64,000 nucleotides of DNA, from positions 1 to 64,000 of the forward strand of contig CACWZZ010000001.1 of the NCBI GenBank assembly GCA_902765485.1, read 5' to 3'. The position numbers and the translations under genes were made by a program. Shown here in pieces: positions 25,896 through 35,041 of this stretch; position 1 is the first letter of the stretch; each line of letters begins with the position of its first letter. The stretch is from an uncultured Bacteroidales bacterium (GTDB taxonomy: Bacteria > Bacteroidota > Bacteroidia > Bacteroidales > Paludibacteraceae). The notes beneath the pieces were generated by a model. The model saw only the letters and a program-made list of their open reading frames with translations. It made no database searches and was not told the DNA's origin.

Positions 25896-27266
25896 ATGGT
25901 AAATCAATTAAAACAGACCCTGCGCGATAGTGCTGCGGCGCGCTGGACGGTATTGATCCTGGTGGCGTCGATGATGTTCTTCGCATATATGTTCGTGGAC
26001 ATCCTCTCGCCGCTGGCTTCCTTGCTCAACGATACACTCGGTTGGGATCAGGGCGTGTTCGGTACCTATGCCGCAGGAGAATACCTCCTCAATGTGTTCG
26101 GGTTCCTGATCTTGGCGGGTATCATCCTCGATAAGATGGGTGTCCGTTTCACGGGCTTGCTCTCTGCTTCGCTGATGGTGATCGGAGCGGCAATCAAGTA
26201 TTTTGGTATCTCGTGGGCAGATGCCAATACCGTTGAATGGCTCAATTCCTGGTGGCCCGCAATGCCCGGATCTGCCAAACTGGCTATGTTCGGATTCATG
26301 ATCTTCGGCTGCGGCGCAGAGATGGCAGGCACAACGGTTAGTAAGATCCTTGCCAAATGGTTCAAAGGCAAAGAGATGGCGTTGGCGATGGGCTTGGAGA
26401 TGGCGATTGCCCGTCTGGGTGTGTTTGCCGCTATGTGGCTCTCGCCGATGATCAGCGAGAAATTCGCAGTCGATGGTGTCAACTCGGTCGTTGCTCCGCT
26501 GCTCTTCTCGGCTGCGCTATTAGTAATAGGTCTGCTCAACTTCTTTATCTTCACCATCATGGATAAGACCTTCGACAACCAACTGGTGGCGATCGGAGAA
26601 GCAACGGCGGAGAAAGATCCGGAGGACGAGTTCCATGTCTCCGACTTGGCGCAGATCTTCCGCTCGAAGATGTTCTGGATCGTAGCGCTCCTTTGCGTGC
26701 TCTATTATTCGGCTATCTTCCCCTTCCAGCGTTTTGCTACGAACTTCTTGGAGGAGACGCTCGCTATCTCCAATGCGGAGGCAGCAGGTCTGTTCAAATG
26801 GTTCCCGATCCTCGCAATGGTATTGACTCCGTTCCTCGGCGCGTTCATCGACTACAAAGGCAAAGGCGCTTCGATGATGTTGCTCGGAGCGGTTATTATG
26901 ACCGCTTGCCATCTGGTCTTCGCCTTCGTCCTGCCGGCATATCCGTCCAAGACACTTGCGCTCGTCACGATCTTGATTCTCGGTGTCAGCTTCTCGCTCG
27001 TACCGGCTTCTATGTGGCCCTCTGTGCCGAAGATTATTGACGAAAAAGTATTAGGATCGGCGTACTGCCTTATTTTCTGGGTTCAGAATGTGGGACTTTG
27101 TCTCGTGCCGCTGCTCATCGGCAAACTGCGTGTGGCTACCAACGGCTACCTCGTACCGATGATCGTCTTCGCCTCTTTCGGCGTCCTGGCATTCTTGCTG
27201 AGTCTCGCTCTTAAAGTGGAGGATAAAAAGAAAAACTATGGATTGGAGCTTCCTAATAAGAAATAA
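25896..27266 (+). CDS. Major facilitator superfamily transporter
   Basis: 456 residues, about 12 membrane segments in two halves of six joined by a charged loop (about 225-250, ATAEKDPEDEFHVSD). The DKMGVRFTG loop after segment 2 fits the MFS signature. The substrate cannot be read from the sequence. The ATG is the last triplet of a TCAAAT word repeat (25871-25897). The 3' end overlaps murF by 29 bases. Confidence 0.82.
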   Translation: MVNQLKQTLRDSAAARWTVLILVASMMFFAYMFVDILSPLASLLNDTLGWDQGVFGTYAAGEYLLNVFGFLILAGIILDKMGVRFTGLLSASLMVIGAAIKYFGISWADANTVEWLNSWWPAMPGSAKLAMFGFMIFGCGAEMAGTTVSKILAKWFKGKEMALAMGLEMAIARLGVFAAMWLSPMISEKFAVDGVNSVVAPLLFSAALLVIGLLNFFIFTIMDKTFDNQLVAIGEATAEKDPEDEFHVSDLAQIFRSKMFWIVALLCVLYYSAIFPFQRFATNFLEETLAISNAEAAGLFKWFPILAMVLTPFLGAFIDYKGKGASMMLLGAVIMTACHLVFAFVLPAYPSKTLALVTILILGVSFSLVPASMWPSVPKIIDEKVLGSAYCLIFWVQNVGLCLVPLLIGKLRVATNGYLVPMIVFASFGVLAFLLSLALKVEDKKKNYGLELPNKK

Positions 27267-28389
27267 GGAATCCATCAATGTGACTACAGACAGCCGGAAA
27301 GTAGTGCCCGGCTGTGTCTTTGTGGCATTGAAGGGTGAGCATTTCGACGGAAATGATTTTGTGGAGCAGGCGCGGCGCGACGGAGCGGAATATATCATCT
27401 CCGGCGAGAACGCTTTGGCGGAACTGCAAGACCTTGCGCGGGCTTGGAGACGCGAACTGGGATTGCCTATTTTGGGTATTACCGGAACGAACGGTAAGAC
27501 GACCACCAAGGAACTATGCGCCGCCGTCCTCTCAACGAAATACAAACTCTATTATACCCAAGGCAATCTGAATAATCAACTCGGTGTGCCGCTTACCTTA
27601 TTAAATATAACGCGCGCGCACGAGATGGCGATCGTGGAGATGGGTGCTTCCCATCCGGGCGATATCAAGGAACTGGTGGAGATCGCAGAACCGAACTACG
27701 GTCTGATCACCAACGTCGGCAAGGCGCATTTGCAGGGCTTCGGCTCGTTCGAAGGCGTCATGCGCACCAAAGCGGAGTTGTATGACTTCCTTCGTGCACA
27801 CAATGGTTTCTGTTTCCGAAACACGGACAATCCGTACTTGGCGCAAATGGCAGGAGACTTGAAAACCGTGGAATACCATACCGGTACGATGCCTTCCGAC
27901 ACGCACCTGGTCGGCGGTTATAACGCAGAGAACGTGTCGGCAGCAATATGTGTCGGACGCTATTTTGGCGTGAGCAAAGAAGATGCGTTGGCGGCTATCC
28001 GCGCATATATCCCTTCCAACAACCGCTCCCAGTTGATGCAGACGGAGAAAAATACCGTCGTGGTGGACGCTTATAACGCCAACCCGACCTCCATGCAGGC
28101 GGCAATCAATGCCTTCAAGGGCGATTGTTATATACTGGGTGCGATGCGCGAATTAGGCGAATACAGCCATCTGGAGCACCAGAATATCGTCAATATGCTG
28201 CTGGAGCGCAAGGCGGAGAAAGTGCTGCTGGTGGGAGAAGAGTACAAAGAGACGACTGCGCCGTATCCGGTCTTTGAGAATGTGGAGGCATTGTGCCAAT
28301 ACTTGCAGCGCGAGCCGTTGAGCGGATATACGATCTTGCTCAAAGGCAGTCGCAGTAACCAATTAGAGAAAGTAATTCCATTATTATGA
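27238..28389 (+). CDS. murF: UDP-MurNAc-tripeptide-D-Ala-D-Ala ligase
   Basis: 383 residues. The Mur ligase fold is clear: TTDSRKVVPG, ATP loop GTNGKTTT (83-90), NNQLGVPLTLL, VVDAYNANPTSM, LGAMRELG and the C-terminal LLKGSRSNQLEKV. It is some 50 residues shorter than many MurF proteins. It starts 29 bases inside the MFS gene; no other in-frame ATG fits the N-terminus better. The last step of cytoplasmic peptidoglycan precursor synthesis. Confidence 0.92.
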   Translation: MDWSFLIRNKESINVTTDSRKVVPGCVFVALKGEHFDGNDFVEQARRDGAEYIISGENALAELQDLARAWRRELGLPILGITGTNGKTTTKELCAAVLSTKYKLYYTQGNLNNQLGVPLTLLNITRAHEMAIVEMGASHPGDIKELVEIAEPNYGLITNVGKAHLQGFGSFEGVMRTKAELYDFLRAHNGFCFRNTDNPYLAQMAGDLKTVEYHTGTMPSDTHLVGGYNAENVSAAICVGRYFGVSKEDALAAIRAYIPSNNRSQLMQTEKNTVVVDAYNANPTSMQAAINAFKGDCYILGAMRELGEYSHLEHQNIVNMLLERKAEKVLLVGEEYKETTAPYPVFENVEALCQYLQREPLSGYTILLKGSRSNQLEKVIPLL

Positions 28390-29267
28390 AAAAATCCGTA
28401 ATATATACTATTTTTGCTGCCCTGCTTGTTTTGGTAGCCGTGCTGGCGTACCTCTTTTTGAGCCAGCGCAAAGAGATGAACGAGATGGTGGAACAAATGA
28501 CCATTGAGAAAGAAGAGTTGGAGGACGAATACGAAGATCTGGCAATCCAGTTCGACGGCTATCAGCAGATGGATATCCGCAACGACAGCCTGCAGGACCT
28601 TCTGGCGCGTGAGCAACAGCGTGTGCAGGACCTGTTGGAGGAATTGCGTACCACCAAGGCTTCCAATGCCCGCCGTATAGCGGAGCTGAAGAAAGAGTTG
28701 GCTACCGTTCGCGCGGTCATGAAAGATTATGTGCGCCAGATAGACAGTCTCAATGCCACCAACGCCCGCCTCACCGTGGAGAACCAGCAGGTGCGTCAGG
28801 AGAACCAGCAATACCGTTCGCGCAATGAGGAACTGACCCAGGCGAACACGGAACTGACAGAGACAGTGACCCGTGCAGCCATGCTGGAGATCACTTCCAA
28901 CACCGTGACCATGCTCAATAAGAGCGACAAGAGAACGCGTATGTCAAGCCATGCACGCAAACTGCAGTTCGATTTCGTGATTGCGAAAAACATCACCTGC
29001 ACACCGGGAATGAAGGATCTCTATGTCCGTGTGATCACTCCCGCCGGCGAACTGATGGACGAGAGCGAAAGCAAGCTGTTCGCCTTCGAGAGCGGAGAGA
29101 TCCCTTATTCGCTGACCCAGCAGATCGAATACAGCGGCGAGGCATATAGCGGCACGTGCTACTGCCCGCTGGGAGAGGGTGAAAAAGTGCAACCTGGATT
29201 CTATACGGTGGACTTCTTCTGCGAAGGAAACCTCATCGGCTCTTTCCCGTTCCAATTAAAGAAGTAA
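28386..29267 (+). CDS. Single-pass membrane protein with long coiled coil
   Basis: 293 residues. A membrane segment (about 6-26) is followed by a long heptad-rich coiled coil (about 30-175, with repeated RQENQQYRSRNEELTQANTEL), then a beta domain (about 180-293) containing two Cys near the end. The ATG overlaps the murF stop (ATGA), so the pair is translationally coupled. The family is not recognised; a link to cell envelope growth is only suggested by murF. Confidence 0.65.
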   Translation: MKKSVIYTIFAALLVLVAVLAYLFLSQRKEMNEMVEQMTIEKEELEDEYEDLAIQFDGYQQMDIRNDSLQDLLAREQQRVQDLLEELRTTKASNARRIAELKKELATVRAVMKDYVRQIDSLNATNARLTVENQQVRQENQQYRSRNEELTQANTELTETVTRAAMLEITSNTVTMLNKSDKRTRMSSHARKLQFDFVIAKNITCTPGMKDLYVRVITPAGELMDESESKLFAFESGEIPYSLTQQIEYSGEAYSGTCYCPLGEGEKVQPGFYTVDFFCEGNLIGSFPFQLKK

Positions 29268-29380
29268 AAAGAATAAATCAATAACCCGAAACAACCACGA
29301 CAAAACCCCGATTAAACCCCGATCGAGTGACAGAAAAGTGGTCTGTAGAGGCAAAGAATGTAATTTTTTTTCACAAAAAC

Positions 29381-29411
29381 TTGCACAATCTAAAAAAAAG
29401 CAGTACCTTTG
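29381..29411 (+). promoter_or_regulatory. Promoter of the tRNA-Ser(UGA) unit
   Basis: TTGC at 29381-29384, 19 bases, TACCTTTG at 29404-29411, 24 bases before the mature tRNA. Confidence 0.75.
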
Positions 29412-29435
29412 CACCCGCTTTAATGAAAAAGCGAA

Positions 29436-29520
29436 GGAAAGATGGCAGAGTGGTCTAATGCACCGGTCTTGAAAACCGACGTACTGAAAGGTACCGGGGG
29501 TTCGAATCCCTCTCTTTCCG
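29436..29520 (+). tRNA. tRNA-Ser (anticodon TGA)
   Basis: 85-nt class II tRNA: acceptor GGAAAGA/TCTTTCC, anticodon loop CTTGAAA with TGA, long variable arm, T arm GGGGGTTCGAATCCC, discriminator G. CCA is not encoded: the next bases are CA then TG, so the ATG of the next gene begins two bases after the discriminator. Confidence 0.93.
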
Positions 29521-29521
29521 C

Positions 29522-30736
29522 ATGAAAAACTTTTCTATGCTTGCCAAGACATTCAAGGGCTTGGAGGAAGTATTAGCGCAAGAACTGATAGAACTCGGCG
29601 CAAACGACGTGCTCATCGAAAGACGAGCCGTTTCTTTTAGAGGGGATAAGGCGCTGCTTTATCGCGCGAATCTATGTCTGCGCACCGCCTCGCGTGTGCT
29701 GGTCCCAATTGCTACAGGCAAACTAAAAACCAAGAATGAGAAATCTAAAGTCAAGCCCGAGGATTGGCTGTACGAATTGGTGAACGAAATCGACTGGGCG
29801 CAATACATGACGGTCGATACCTCTTTTGCCATCGATGCAACGGTCTATAGCGAGACCTTCCGCAACAGCCGTTTTGTGACCTACCGCGTCAAAGATGCTA
29901 TAGCCGATTACTGGACCCGGAAGGAAGGAAAGCGTCCGAACGTGAGCACCCAAGAGCCGGAACTGCTGATCAATGTGCATATAGCGAATGAGCAGGTGAC
30001 GGTTTCGCTGGACAGCAGCGGAGAGAGTTTGCATAAGCGCGGCTACCGCGTAGCGAACACCGAAGCGCCAATCAACGAAGCGCTGGCGGCAGGGATGTTA
30101 CTGATGGCGGGATGGAAAGGACAATCGGATTTCTATGACCCGATGTGCGGATCAGGTACGCTGCTGATCGAAGCGGCGCTCATTGCACGTAACATAGCAC
30201 CGGGTGTCTTCCGTCAGTCGTTTGCTTTTGAGAAATGGCGGGACTTCGATGCGGAGCTATGGAGCGATATCTACAACGACGACTCCGCCGAGCGGGAGTT
30301 TACGCACAAGATATACGGCTCCGATGCTTCGTTCTATGCCATCCAGCAAGCGGCGAAGAATATCAAGTCCGCCGGCGTGCAAAAGGACATCGAACTCCGC
30401 CAGATCCGCTTGGAGGAAATCAAAAATCCTTTTTCCCTCTCTTGTGAGGAAGGCGAGGGTGGGGTTTCACCTCTGGTGATGTTGAACCCGCCTTACGGAG
30501 AACGCCTCGCGTCCAACAAAGACATGGAGGAACTCTATGCCAAAATAGGCACGGCGCTGAAACACCAATTCACCGGAGCAACGGCATGGATCATTTCTTC
30601 CAATGCAGCGGCGATGAAATGTATCGGACTCAAACCGACCAAGAAATACCGCTTGCTGAATGGAGAACTGGATTGCCAATTCAATCAATACGAACTATTT
30701 GCCGGAAAAAGAAATGACTCCCATTTACATAGCTGA
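29522..30736 (+). CDS. THUMP-domain class I SAM-dependent RNA methyltransferase
   Basis: 404 residues. N-terminal THUMP-type domain ([19 protein letters not shown]), SAM-binding [15 protein letters not shown] and the catalytic NPPYGERL of N2-guanine methyltransferases (RlmL N-terminal/YpsC class). Residues about 67-78 ([12 protein letters not shown]) and about 304-317 ([14 protein letters not shown]) look like word-repeat inserts. Its ATG abuts the upstream tRNA, so after 3' trimming of the tRNA the mRNA would be nearly leaderless. It overlaps queA by 23 bases. Confidence 0.83.
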   Translation: MKNFSMLAKTFKGLEEVLAQELIELGANDVLIERRAVSFRGDKALLYRANLCLRTASRVLVPIATGKLKTKNEKSKVKPEDWLYELVNEIDWAQYMTVDTSFAIDATVYSETFRNSRFVTYRVKDAIADYWTRKEGKRPNVSTQEPELLINVHIANEQVTVSLDSSGESLHKRGYRVANTEAPINEALAAGMLLMAGWKGQSDFYDPMCGSGTLLIEAALIARNIAPGVFRQSFAFEKWRDFDAELWSDIYNDDSAEREFTHKIYGSDASFYAIQQAAKNIKSAGVQKDIELRQIRLEEIKNPFSLSCEEGEGGVSPLVMLNPPYGERLASNKDMEELYAKIGTALKHQFTGATAWIISSNAAAMKCIGLKPTKKYRLLNGELDCQFNQYELFAGKRNDSHLHS

Positions 30737-31925
30737 TTATAATTACCCTTTGCCGGACGAGCGGATTGCCAAATACCCGCTGCCGGAGCGCGACCACAGT
30801 AAACTGCTGGTCTATCGCGACGGGCAGGTGAGTGAGGACCGGTTTTACAATGTGGGCGACTACATCGCGCCGCATTCACTCCTTATATATAATAATACGC
30901 GCGTGATACAGGCGCGTCTGGAGTTTCATAAACCCACCGGTGCACGGATTGAGGTCTTTTGTCTGGAGCCGTTGGAGCCGCATGACTACCAGCTCTCGCT
31001 CTCTTCGACTACCGGCTGCATTTGGAAATGTATGGTGGGTAACGCCAAGAAATGGCATGACGAAGCGATCGAACTGAAAGCGGGCGAGTGGACGCTCCGT
31101 GCGTATAAGCAAGAGACGCTGGGCAATACGTTTGCCGTGCGTTTCGAATGGGACGAAGCGAATGTCTCGTTCGCGGAGATCTTGGACGCGATGGGCGAAC
31201 TGCCTATTCCTCCGTACTTGAACCGCAAGACGGAAGAGAGCGACAAGACCACTTACCAGACCGTCTATTCGCGCATCAAAGGTTCTGTGGCGGCTCCGAC
31301 TGCCGGACTCCATTTCACGGAGAGCGTGTTGACGGATCTTCGGAACCGAGGTATCGAGACTGACGAAGTGACGCTACATGTGGGAGCCGGAACATTCCTG
31401 CCGGTCAAGACTGCGGACGCCAATGAGCATACCATGCATACCGAGATTATTGCGGTGCCCAAATCGACGATCGAACATATCATTGCCAAAATAGGTCATA
31501 TCGTGGCGGTAGGTACGACCTCTATGCGCACGCTGGAGAGTCTCTATTTCATCGGTTGCCGGTTTCTCAATACAGAGGCGTCGGAGTACTGGAATATAGA
31601 GAATATCCACGTGGGACAATTTGAACCCTATGAACAGAAATCCTTCCCTTCGACCGAAGAGGCGCTCCGAGCGATCGTGGCATATCTGGACGCAACCGGT
31701 CAGCAGACGCTGCATGCCGAGACCCAGATCATGATCAAACCCGGCTATGTGTTCCATGTGGTGGACCAACTGATCACCAATTTCCACCAGCCGCAATCAA
31801 CGCTTCTGCTGTTGGTCAGTGCGTTTGTGGGAGGTGACTGGCGCACGATATATGACTACGCCTTGAGTCATGACTTCCGATTCTTGAGTTATGGCGACAG
31901 CTCTATCCTCAATTGTAAATTGTAA
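30714..31925 (+). CDS. queA: S-adenosylmethionine:tRNA ribosyltransferase-isomerase
   Basis: 403 residues from ATG 30714, which gives the family N-terminus [27 protein letters not shown]. The core LHVGAGTFLPVK, GTTSMRTLES and NFHQPQSTLLLLVSAFVGG motifs are intact. It builds epoxyqueuosine at the wobble base of tRNAs. Its stop codon lies in an AATTGTAAATTG word repeat that also carries the tatD start. Confidence 0.92.
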   Translation: MTPIYIADYNYPLPDERIAKYPLPERDHSKLLVYRDGQVSEDRFYNVGDYIAPHSLLIYNNTRVIQARLEFHKPTGARIEVFCLEPLEPHDYQLSLSSTTGCIWKCMVGNAKKWHDEAIELKAGEWTLRAYKQETLGNTFAVRFEWDEANVSFAEILDAMGELPIPPYLNRKTEESDKTTYQTVYSRIKGSVAAPTAGLHFTESVLTDLRNRGIETDEVTLHVGAGTFLPVKTADANEHTMHTEIIAVPKSTIEHIIAKIGHIVAVGTTSMRTLESLYFIGCRFLNTEASEYWNIENIHVGQFEPYEQKSFPSTEEALRAIVAYLDATGQQTLHAETQIMIKPGYVFHVVDQLITNFHQPQSTLLLLVSAFVGGDWRTIYDYALSHDFRFLSYGDSSILNCKL

Positions 31926-31935
31926 ATTCTCAATT

Positions 31936-32739
31936 ATGATTGATACCCATATCCATATTGATGAGGAAGCATACGCGCCCGATCGCGAGGAAGTGATCGC
32001 TCTCCAGCGCGAGAGTGGAGTAGAAGCCATGATCGTGCCGGGCGTCAATGTGGCGTCTATAGCGACCGTGATGGAGGTATGCCACGCTCATCCGAACTAT
32101 TGCTATCCGGCGCTCGGGCTGCATCCCGAAGATGTCAAAGAGGATTGGGAGAAACAATTGGAGCTGGTTGAAAAAGCAATCCGGGAGCACCGCCATGAAC
32201 TGGTGGCAATCGGAGAGATCGGACTGGATTATTATTGGGACAAGACGTATAAGGAGGAGCAGAAAGAGGTGCTCCGTCGGCAACTGCGGCTGGCGCAAGA
32301 ACTGGATCTGCCGGTGATCCTGCATAACCGTGACGCGACAGAAGATATCCTTAAAATTTTACAATTGACAATTTACAATTCACAATCGGGACATCCTCTG
32401 CGCGGGGTATTCCATTGCTTCAACGGTAGCCGCGAGACGGCGCAGCAGGTGTTGGATATGGGATTGTACCTTGGTATAGGAGGGGTGATCACGTTCAAAA
32501 ACTGCAAATTGGCAGACTGTCTGGCAGGGGACGAACGGTTTGCTCCTGTTCCTCTGGACCGCTTGCTGTTGGAGACGGACGGACCTTATATGGCGCCTGT
32601 TCCGCATCGCGGTCAACGCAACGAGAGCCGATTTATGATCCATGTGGCGGAACGTCTGGCGCAGGTCTATAATGAGCCGATAGAACAGATAATTGCGCAA
32701 ACAAACGCGAACTCAAGACTACTTTTTTCGATAAAATGA
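31936..32739 (+). CDS. tatD: TatD-family metal-dependent hydrolase
   Basis: 267 residues from ATG 31936 (MIDTHIHIDEEAY); the longer in-frame start lies inside queA. TIM-barrel nuclease with the DTHIHID metal motif, EIGLDYYWD, ILHNRDA, FHCFNGS and LLETDGPY. Residues about 140-153 (LQLTIYNSQSGHPL) are encoded by a TTTACAATTCAC-type word repeat (32353-32388) between strand 5 and the conserved FHCF. The family degrades DNA 3' ends; the exact role here is not known. Confidence 0.88.
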   Translation: MIDTHIHIDEEAYAPDREEVIALQRESGVEAMIVPGVNVASIATVMEVCHAHPNYCYPALGLHPEDVKEDWEKQLELVEKAIREHRHELVAIGEIGLDYYWDKTYKEEQKEVLRRQLRLAQELDLPVILHNRDATEDILKILQLTIYNSQSGHPLRGVFHCFNGSRETAQQVLDMGLYLGIGGVITFKNCKLADCLAGDERFAPVPLDRLLLETDGPYMAPVPHRGQRNESRFMIHVAERLAQVYNEPIEQIIAQTNANSRLLFSIK

Positions 32740-32769
32740 GTAATTTTTTGCAAAAAAATGTCTAAACTC

Positions 32770-32800
32770 TTGCGTATGTCGCAAAAAAGCAGTAATTTTG
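32770..32800 (+). promoter_or_regulatory. Promoter of tRNA-Ser(GGA) and probably the exb operon
   Basis: TTGC at 32770-32773, 19 bases, TAATTTTG at 32793-32800. Confidence 0.7.
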
Positions 32801-32825
32801 TACCCGATTAGCGAAAAGTCGCAAA

Positions 32826-32913
32826 GGAGAGATGCTCGAGTGGTTGAAGAGGCACGCCTGGAAAGCGTGTAAACTCCAAAAGGGTTTCCGGGGTTCGAAT
32901 CCCCGTCTCTCCG
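32826..32913 (+). tRNA. tRNA-Ser (anticodon GGA)
   Basis: 88-nt class II tRNA: acceptor GGAGAGA/TCTCTCC, anticodon stem CACGC/GCGTG around loop CTGGAAA (GGA), long variable arm, T arm CGGGG/CCCCG, discriminator G. CCA is not encoded. Confidence 0.93.
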
Positions 32914-33036
32914 CAAAACATTGACAAGGTTTGTCTGTCCAAGCTTGCTTGAGCAAGCAAACATTGGCAATGGATTGAACAAGATGCCCGTGGCAGACTG
33001 TGGGGATTACGAAGAAATCCCCGTCTCTCCGCAAAA
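32898..33036. repeat. Direct repeat of the tRNA-Ser 3' end (remnant or attachment-like site)
   Basis: The 21 bp covering the T-arm 3' strand and acceptor 3' strand (32898-32918) are repeated exactly at 33016-33036. The 97 bp between contain a 7-bp GCTTGCT/AGCAAGC stem and GGGGATT/AATCCCC, a degenerate T-arm. It may mark an old integration at the tRNA or a decayed second tRNA. Confidence 0.6.
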
Positions 33037-33091
33037 AGATTAACCGAAAAATACAAACAAACACAAATAATTTAATTAACAATTTATTCTC

Positions 33092-33910
33092 ATGAAAAAA
33101 GTTTTTGCAACCCTTACAGTGCTGGCAATGCTGACCTTTGGTAGCGCAGCAGTAATGGCACAAGAGGCAGCTGCTCCTGCTGAGGAAGCTGCTGTTGAAC
33201 AAGTAGATGAAGCTGCTCCGGTAGCTGAAGAAGTAGTAGAGGCTCCTGCTGAGGAGGCTGGTGGTCTTGTAGCTCTTCACAAAACGCTGAAGACGAAATT
33301 TATCGAAGGTGGCGCCGGCTTTATGGCGTTGACTCTTGTTACTCTCGTGTTCGGTCTGGCTCTTTGCATCGAGCGTATCATTTATCTCTCGCTCAGCAAG
33401 ACGAACACAAAGAAACTGCTCGAAGACGTAGAAGCTGCGCTCAAGCAAGGCGGTATCGAGAAAGCTCTGGAGGTTTGCCGCAATACACGCGGACCGGTCG
33501 CTTCGATTTTCTATCAGGGTCTGAGCCGCTATGACGAGGGTATCGACGTTGTTGAGAAGACCGTTGCTTCCTATGGTGGCGTTCAACTCGGTCTCTTGGA
33601 GAAGAACCTCTCTTGGATCACGCTCTTCATCGCTATCGCTCCGTCTCTCGGTTTCTTGGGTACCATCATCGGTATGATCGAGGCATTCGATAAGATCCAG
33701 CAAGTAGGTGATATCTCTGCAACGGTTGTTGCCGGCGGTATCAAGGTCGCTCTGTTGACTACCCTTCTCGGTTTGATCATCGCAGTTGTTCTGCAGTTGT
33801 TCTACAACTATATCCTTTCGCTCGTTGAGGGTCTGGTAAACGAAATGGAGGATAGCTCCATCAGCCTGCTCGACATCGTAGTAGAGTACGACAAGGCTCA
33901 GAAAAAGTAA
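33092..33910 (+). CDS. exbB: ExbB/TolQ-type proton channel protein
   Basis: 272 residues. Signal-like segment about 1-23, then an unusual Ala/Glu-rich acidic stretch (24-60, AAAPAEEAAVEQVDEAAPVAE), then the MotA/TolQ/ExbB channel with membrane segments near 78-98, 170-195 and 218-242 and the conserved LGFLGTIIGMIEAF. With ExbD it uses the proton gradient to energise TonB-linked outer-membrane import. First gene of the exb operon. Confidence 0.88.
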   Translation: MKKVFATLTVLAMLTFGSAAVMAQEAAAPAEEAAVEQVDEAAPVAEEVVEAPAEEAGGLVALHKTLKTKFIEGGAGFMALTLVTLVFGLALCIERIIYLSLSKTNTKKLLEDVEAALKQGGIEKALEVCRNTRGPVASIFYQGLSRYDEGIDVVEKTVASYGGVQLGLLEKNLSWITLFIAIAPSLGFLGTIIGMIEAFDKIQQVGDISATVVAGGIKVALLTTLLGLIIAVVLQLFYNYILSLVEGLVNEMEDSSISLLDIVVEYDKAQKK

Positions 33911-33969
33911 TTGTACCAGCCGCGATTGGCTGATTGTAAACGAACAATTAATTTAAATTTTTGAGCATT

Positions 33970-34449
33970 ATGAAAAACTATAAAATGATTCCTAAGATTA
34001 CTCTATGGTCGCTTCTGGCGCTGGGCATCGTGTTCATCGCGTTGTTCTTCCTGGGAGGCTCCAACGGTAGTCTGGAGGTAGCCGGTGATTTCCTGGATAT
34101 TCCTCGCTTCACCGATGCATTCCTCATCTGGAACTACATCCTCTTCGGGCTCGTAGTTCTGATCACTCTGGCTGTGGTATGCGTAGATTTTGCCAATAAC
34201 TGGAAGACCGACCGTCGCAAAGCGTATATGACGCTTGGTGTGGTATGCGGTTTCATCGTTTTGGCATGCGTGTGCTGGTTCCTTGGTAGCCCGGAGAAAA
34301 TCAACATCATCGGTTACGAAGGCACGGATAACGAAGGCTTCTGGGCTCAGATGGCTGACGCTGTTATCTATGCTTGCTATTTCCTTATCGTCGCTACTAT
34401 CGGTACGATGATCTGGGGATATGCCTATACTAAAAAACTGTCGAAGTAA
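33970..34449 (+). CDS. Four-pass membrane protein of the exb operon
   Basis: 159 residues from ATG 33970; a TTG nine bases upstream is less likely. Four membrane segments (about 10-30, 52-75, 90-112, 132-152) with short loops. A protein of this type regularly sits between exbB and exbD in Bacteroidota. Function unknown; membership of the motor complex is inferred from position. Confidence 0.7.
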   Translation: MKNYKMIPKITLWSLLALGIVFIALFFLGGSNGSLEVAGDFLDIPRFTDAFLIWNYILFGLVVLITLAVVCVDFANNWKTDRRKAYMTLGVVCGFIVLACVCWFLGSPEKINIIGYEGTDNEGFWAQMADAVIYACYFLIVATIGTMIWGYAYTKKLSK

Positions 34450-34461
34450 AACACATTTATC

Positions 34462-35040
34462 ATGGCAAAGAAAGTCCCACAGATCAATGCCAGCTCTATG
34501 GCAGACATCTCGTTCCTGTTGCTGATTTTCTTCCTGGTGACCACCTCTATGGATGTGAACCAGGGACTGGCTCGCCGTCTGCCTGCTCCTATACCTCCCG
34601 ACCAGAAAGTGGAGGACAAGGATATCAACAAGCGTAACCTGTTGGTAGTGAAGATCAACTCTGCTAACCAACTGATGGTGCAAGGCCAGTTGATGGATGT
34701 GAAGCAACTTCGAGAGAGAGCTAAGGAGTTCATTAAAAACGAGCAGAATGCCGATTACTATCCTAAATTGGTGGAGGAAGATTTCGGAGCTCCGTTCGGT
34801 GTACTGAAGTACACCAAGGATCACGTGATCTCTGTCCAAAACGATGTGGATACCCAATATCAGGCGTATCTGGACGTTCAGAACGAACTCGTAGCGGCGT
34901 ATAATGAATTGCGTGAAGAATGCGCGCAGAAGTATTTCCACAAGAGCTATAACGAACTCGACGAGGATCAACAGAAGCAGATCCAAAAGATCTATCCTCA
35001 GAAGATTTCCGAGGCTGAACCTAAAAATTACGGTAATTGA
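34462..35040 (+). CDS. exbD: ExbD/TolR-type protein, copy 1
   Basis: 192 residues. Membrane segment with ADISFLLLIFFLVTTSMD (the Asp is the likely proton-carrying residue), then a periplasmic domain with an extended Gln/Glu-rich C-terminal region (about 125-192) longer than usual for ExbD. It ends one base before the second exbD. Confidence 0.87.
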   Translation: MAKKVPQINASSMADISFLLLIFFLVTTSMDVNQGLARRLPAPIPPDQKVEDKDINKRNLLVVKINSANQLMVQGQLMDVKQLRERAKEFIKNEQNADYYPKLVEEDFGAPFGVLKYTKDHVISVQNDVDTQYQAYLDVQNELVAAYNELREECAQKYFHKSYNELDEDQQKQIQKIYPQKISEAEPKNYGN

Positions 35041-35041
35041 T

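Noticed and set aside
32762-33703. 313-codon minus-strand frame across tRNA-Ser and exbB
   Set aside because: It reads through a tRNA and antisense to a clear gene; no promoter.
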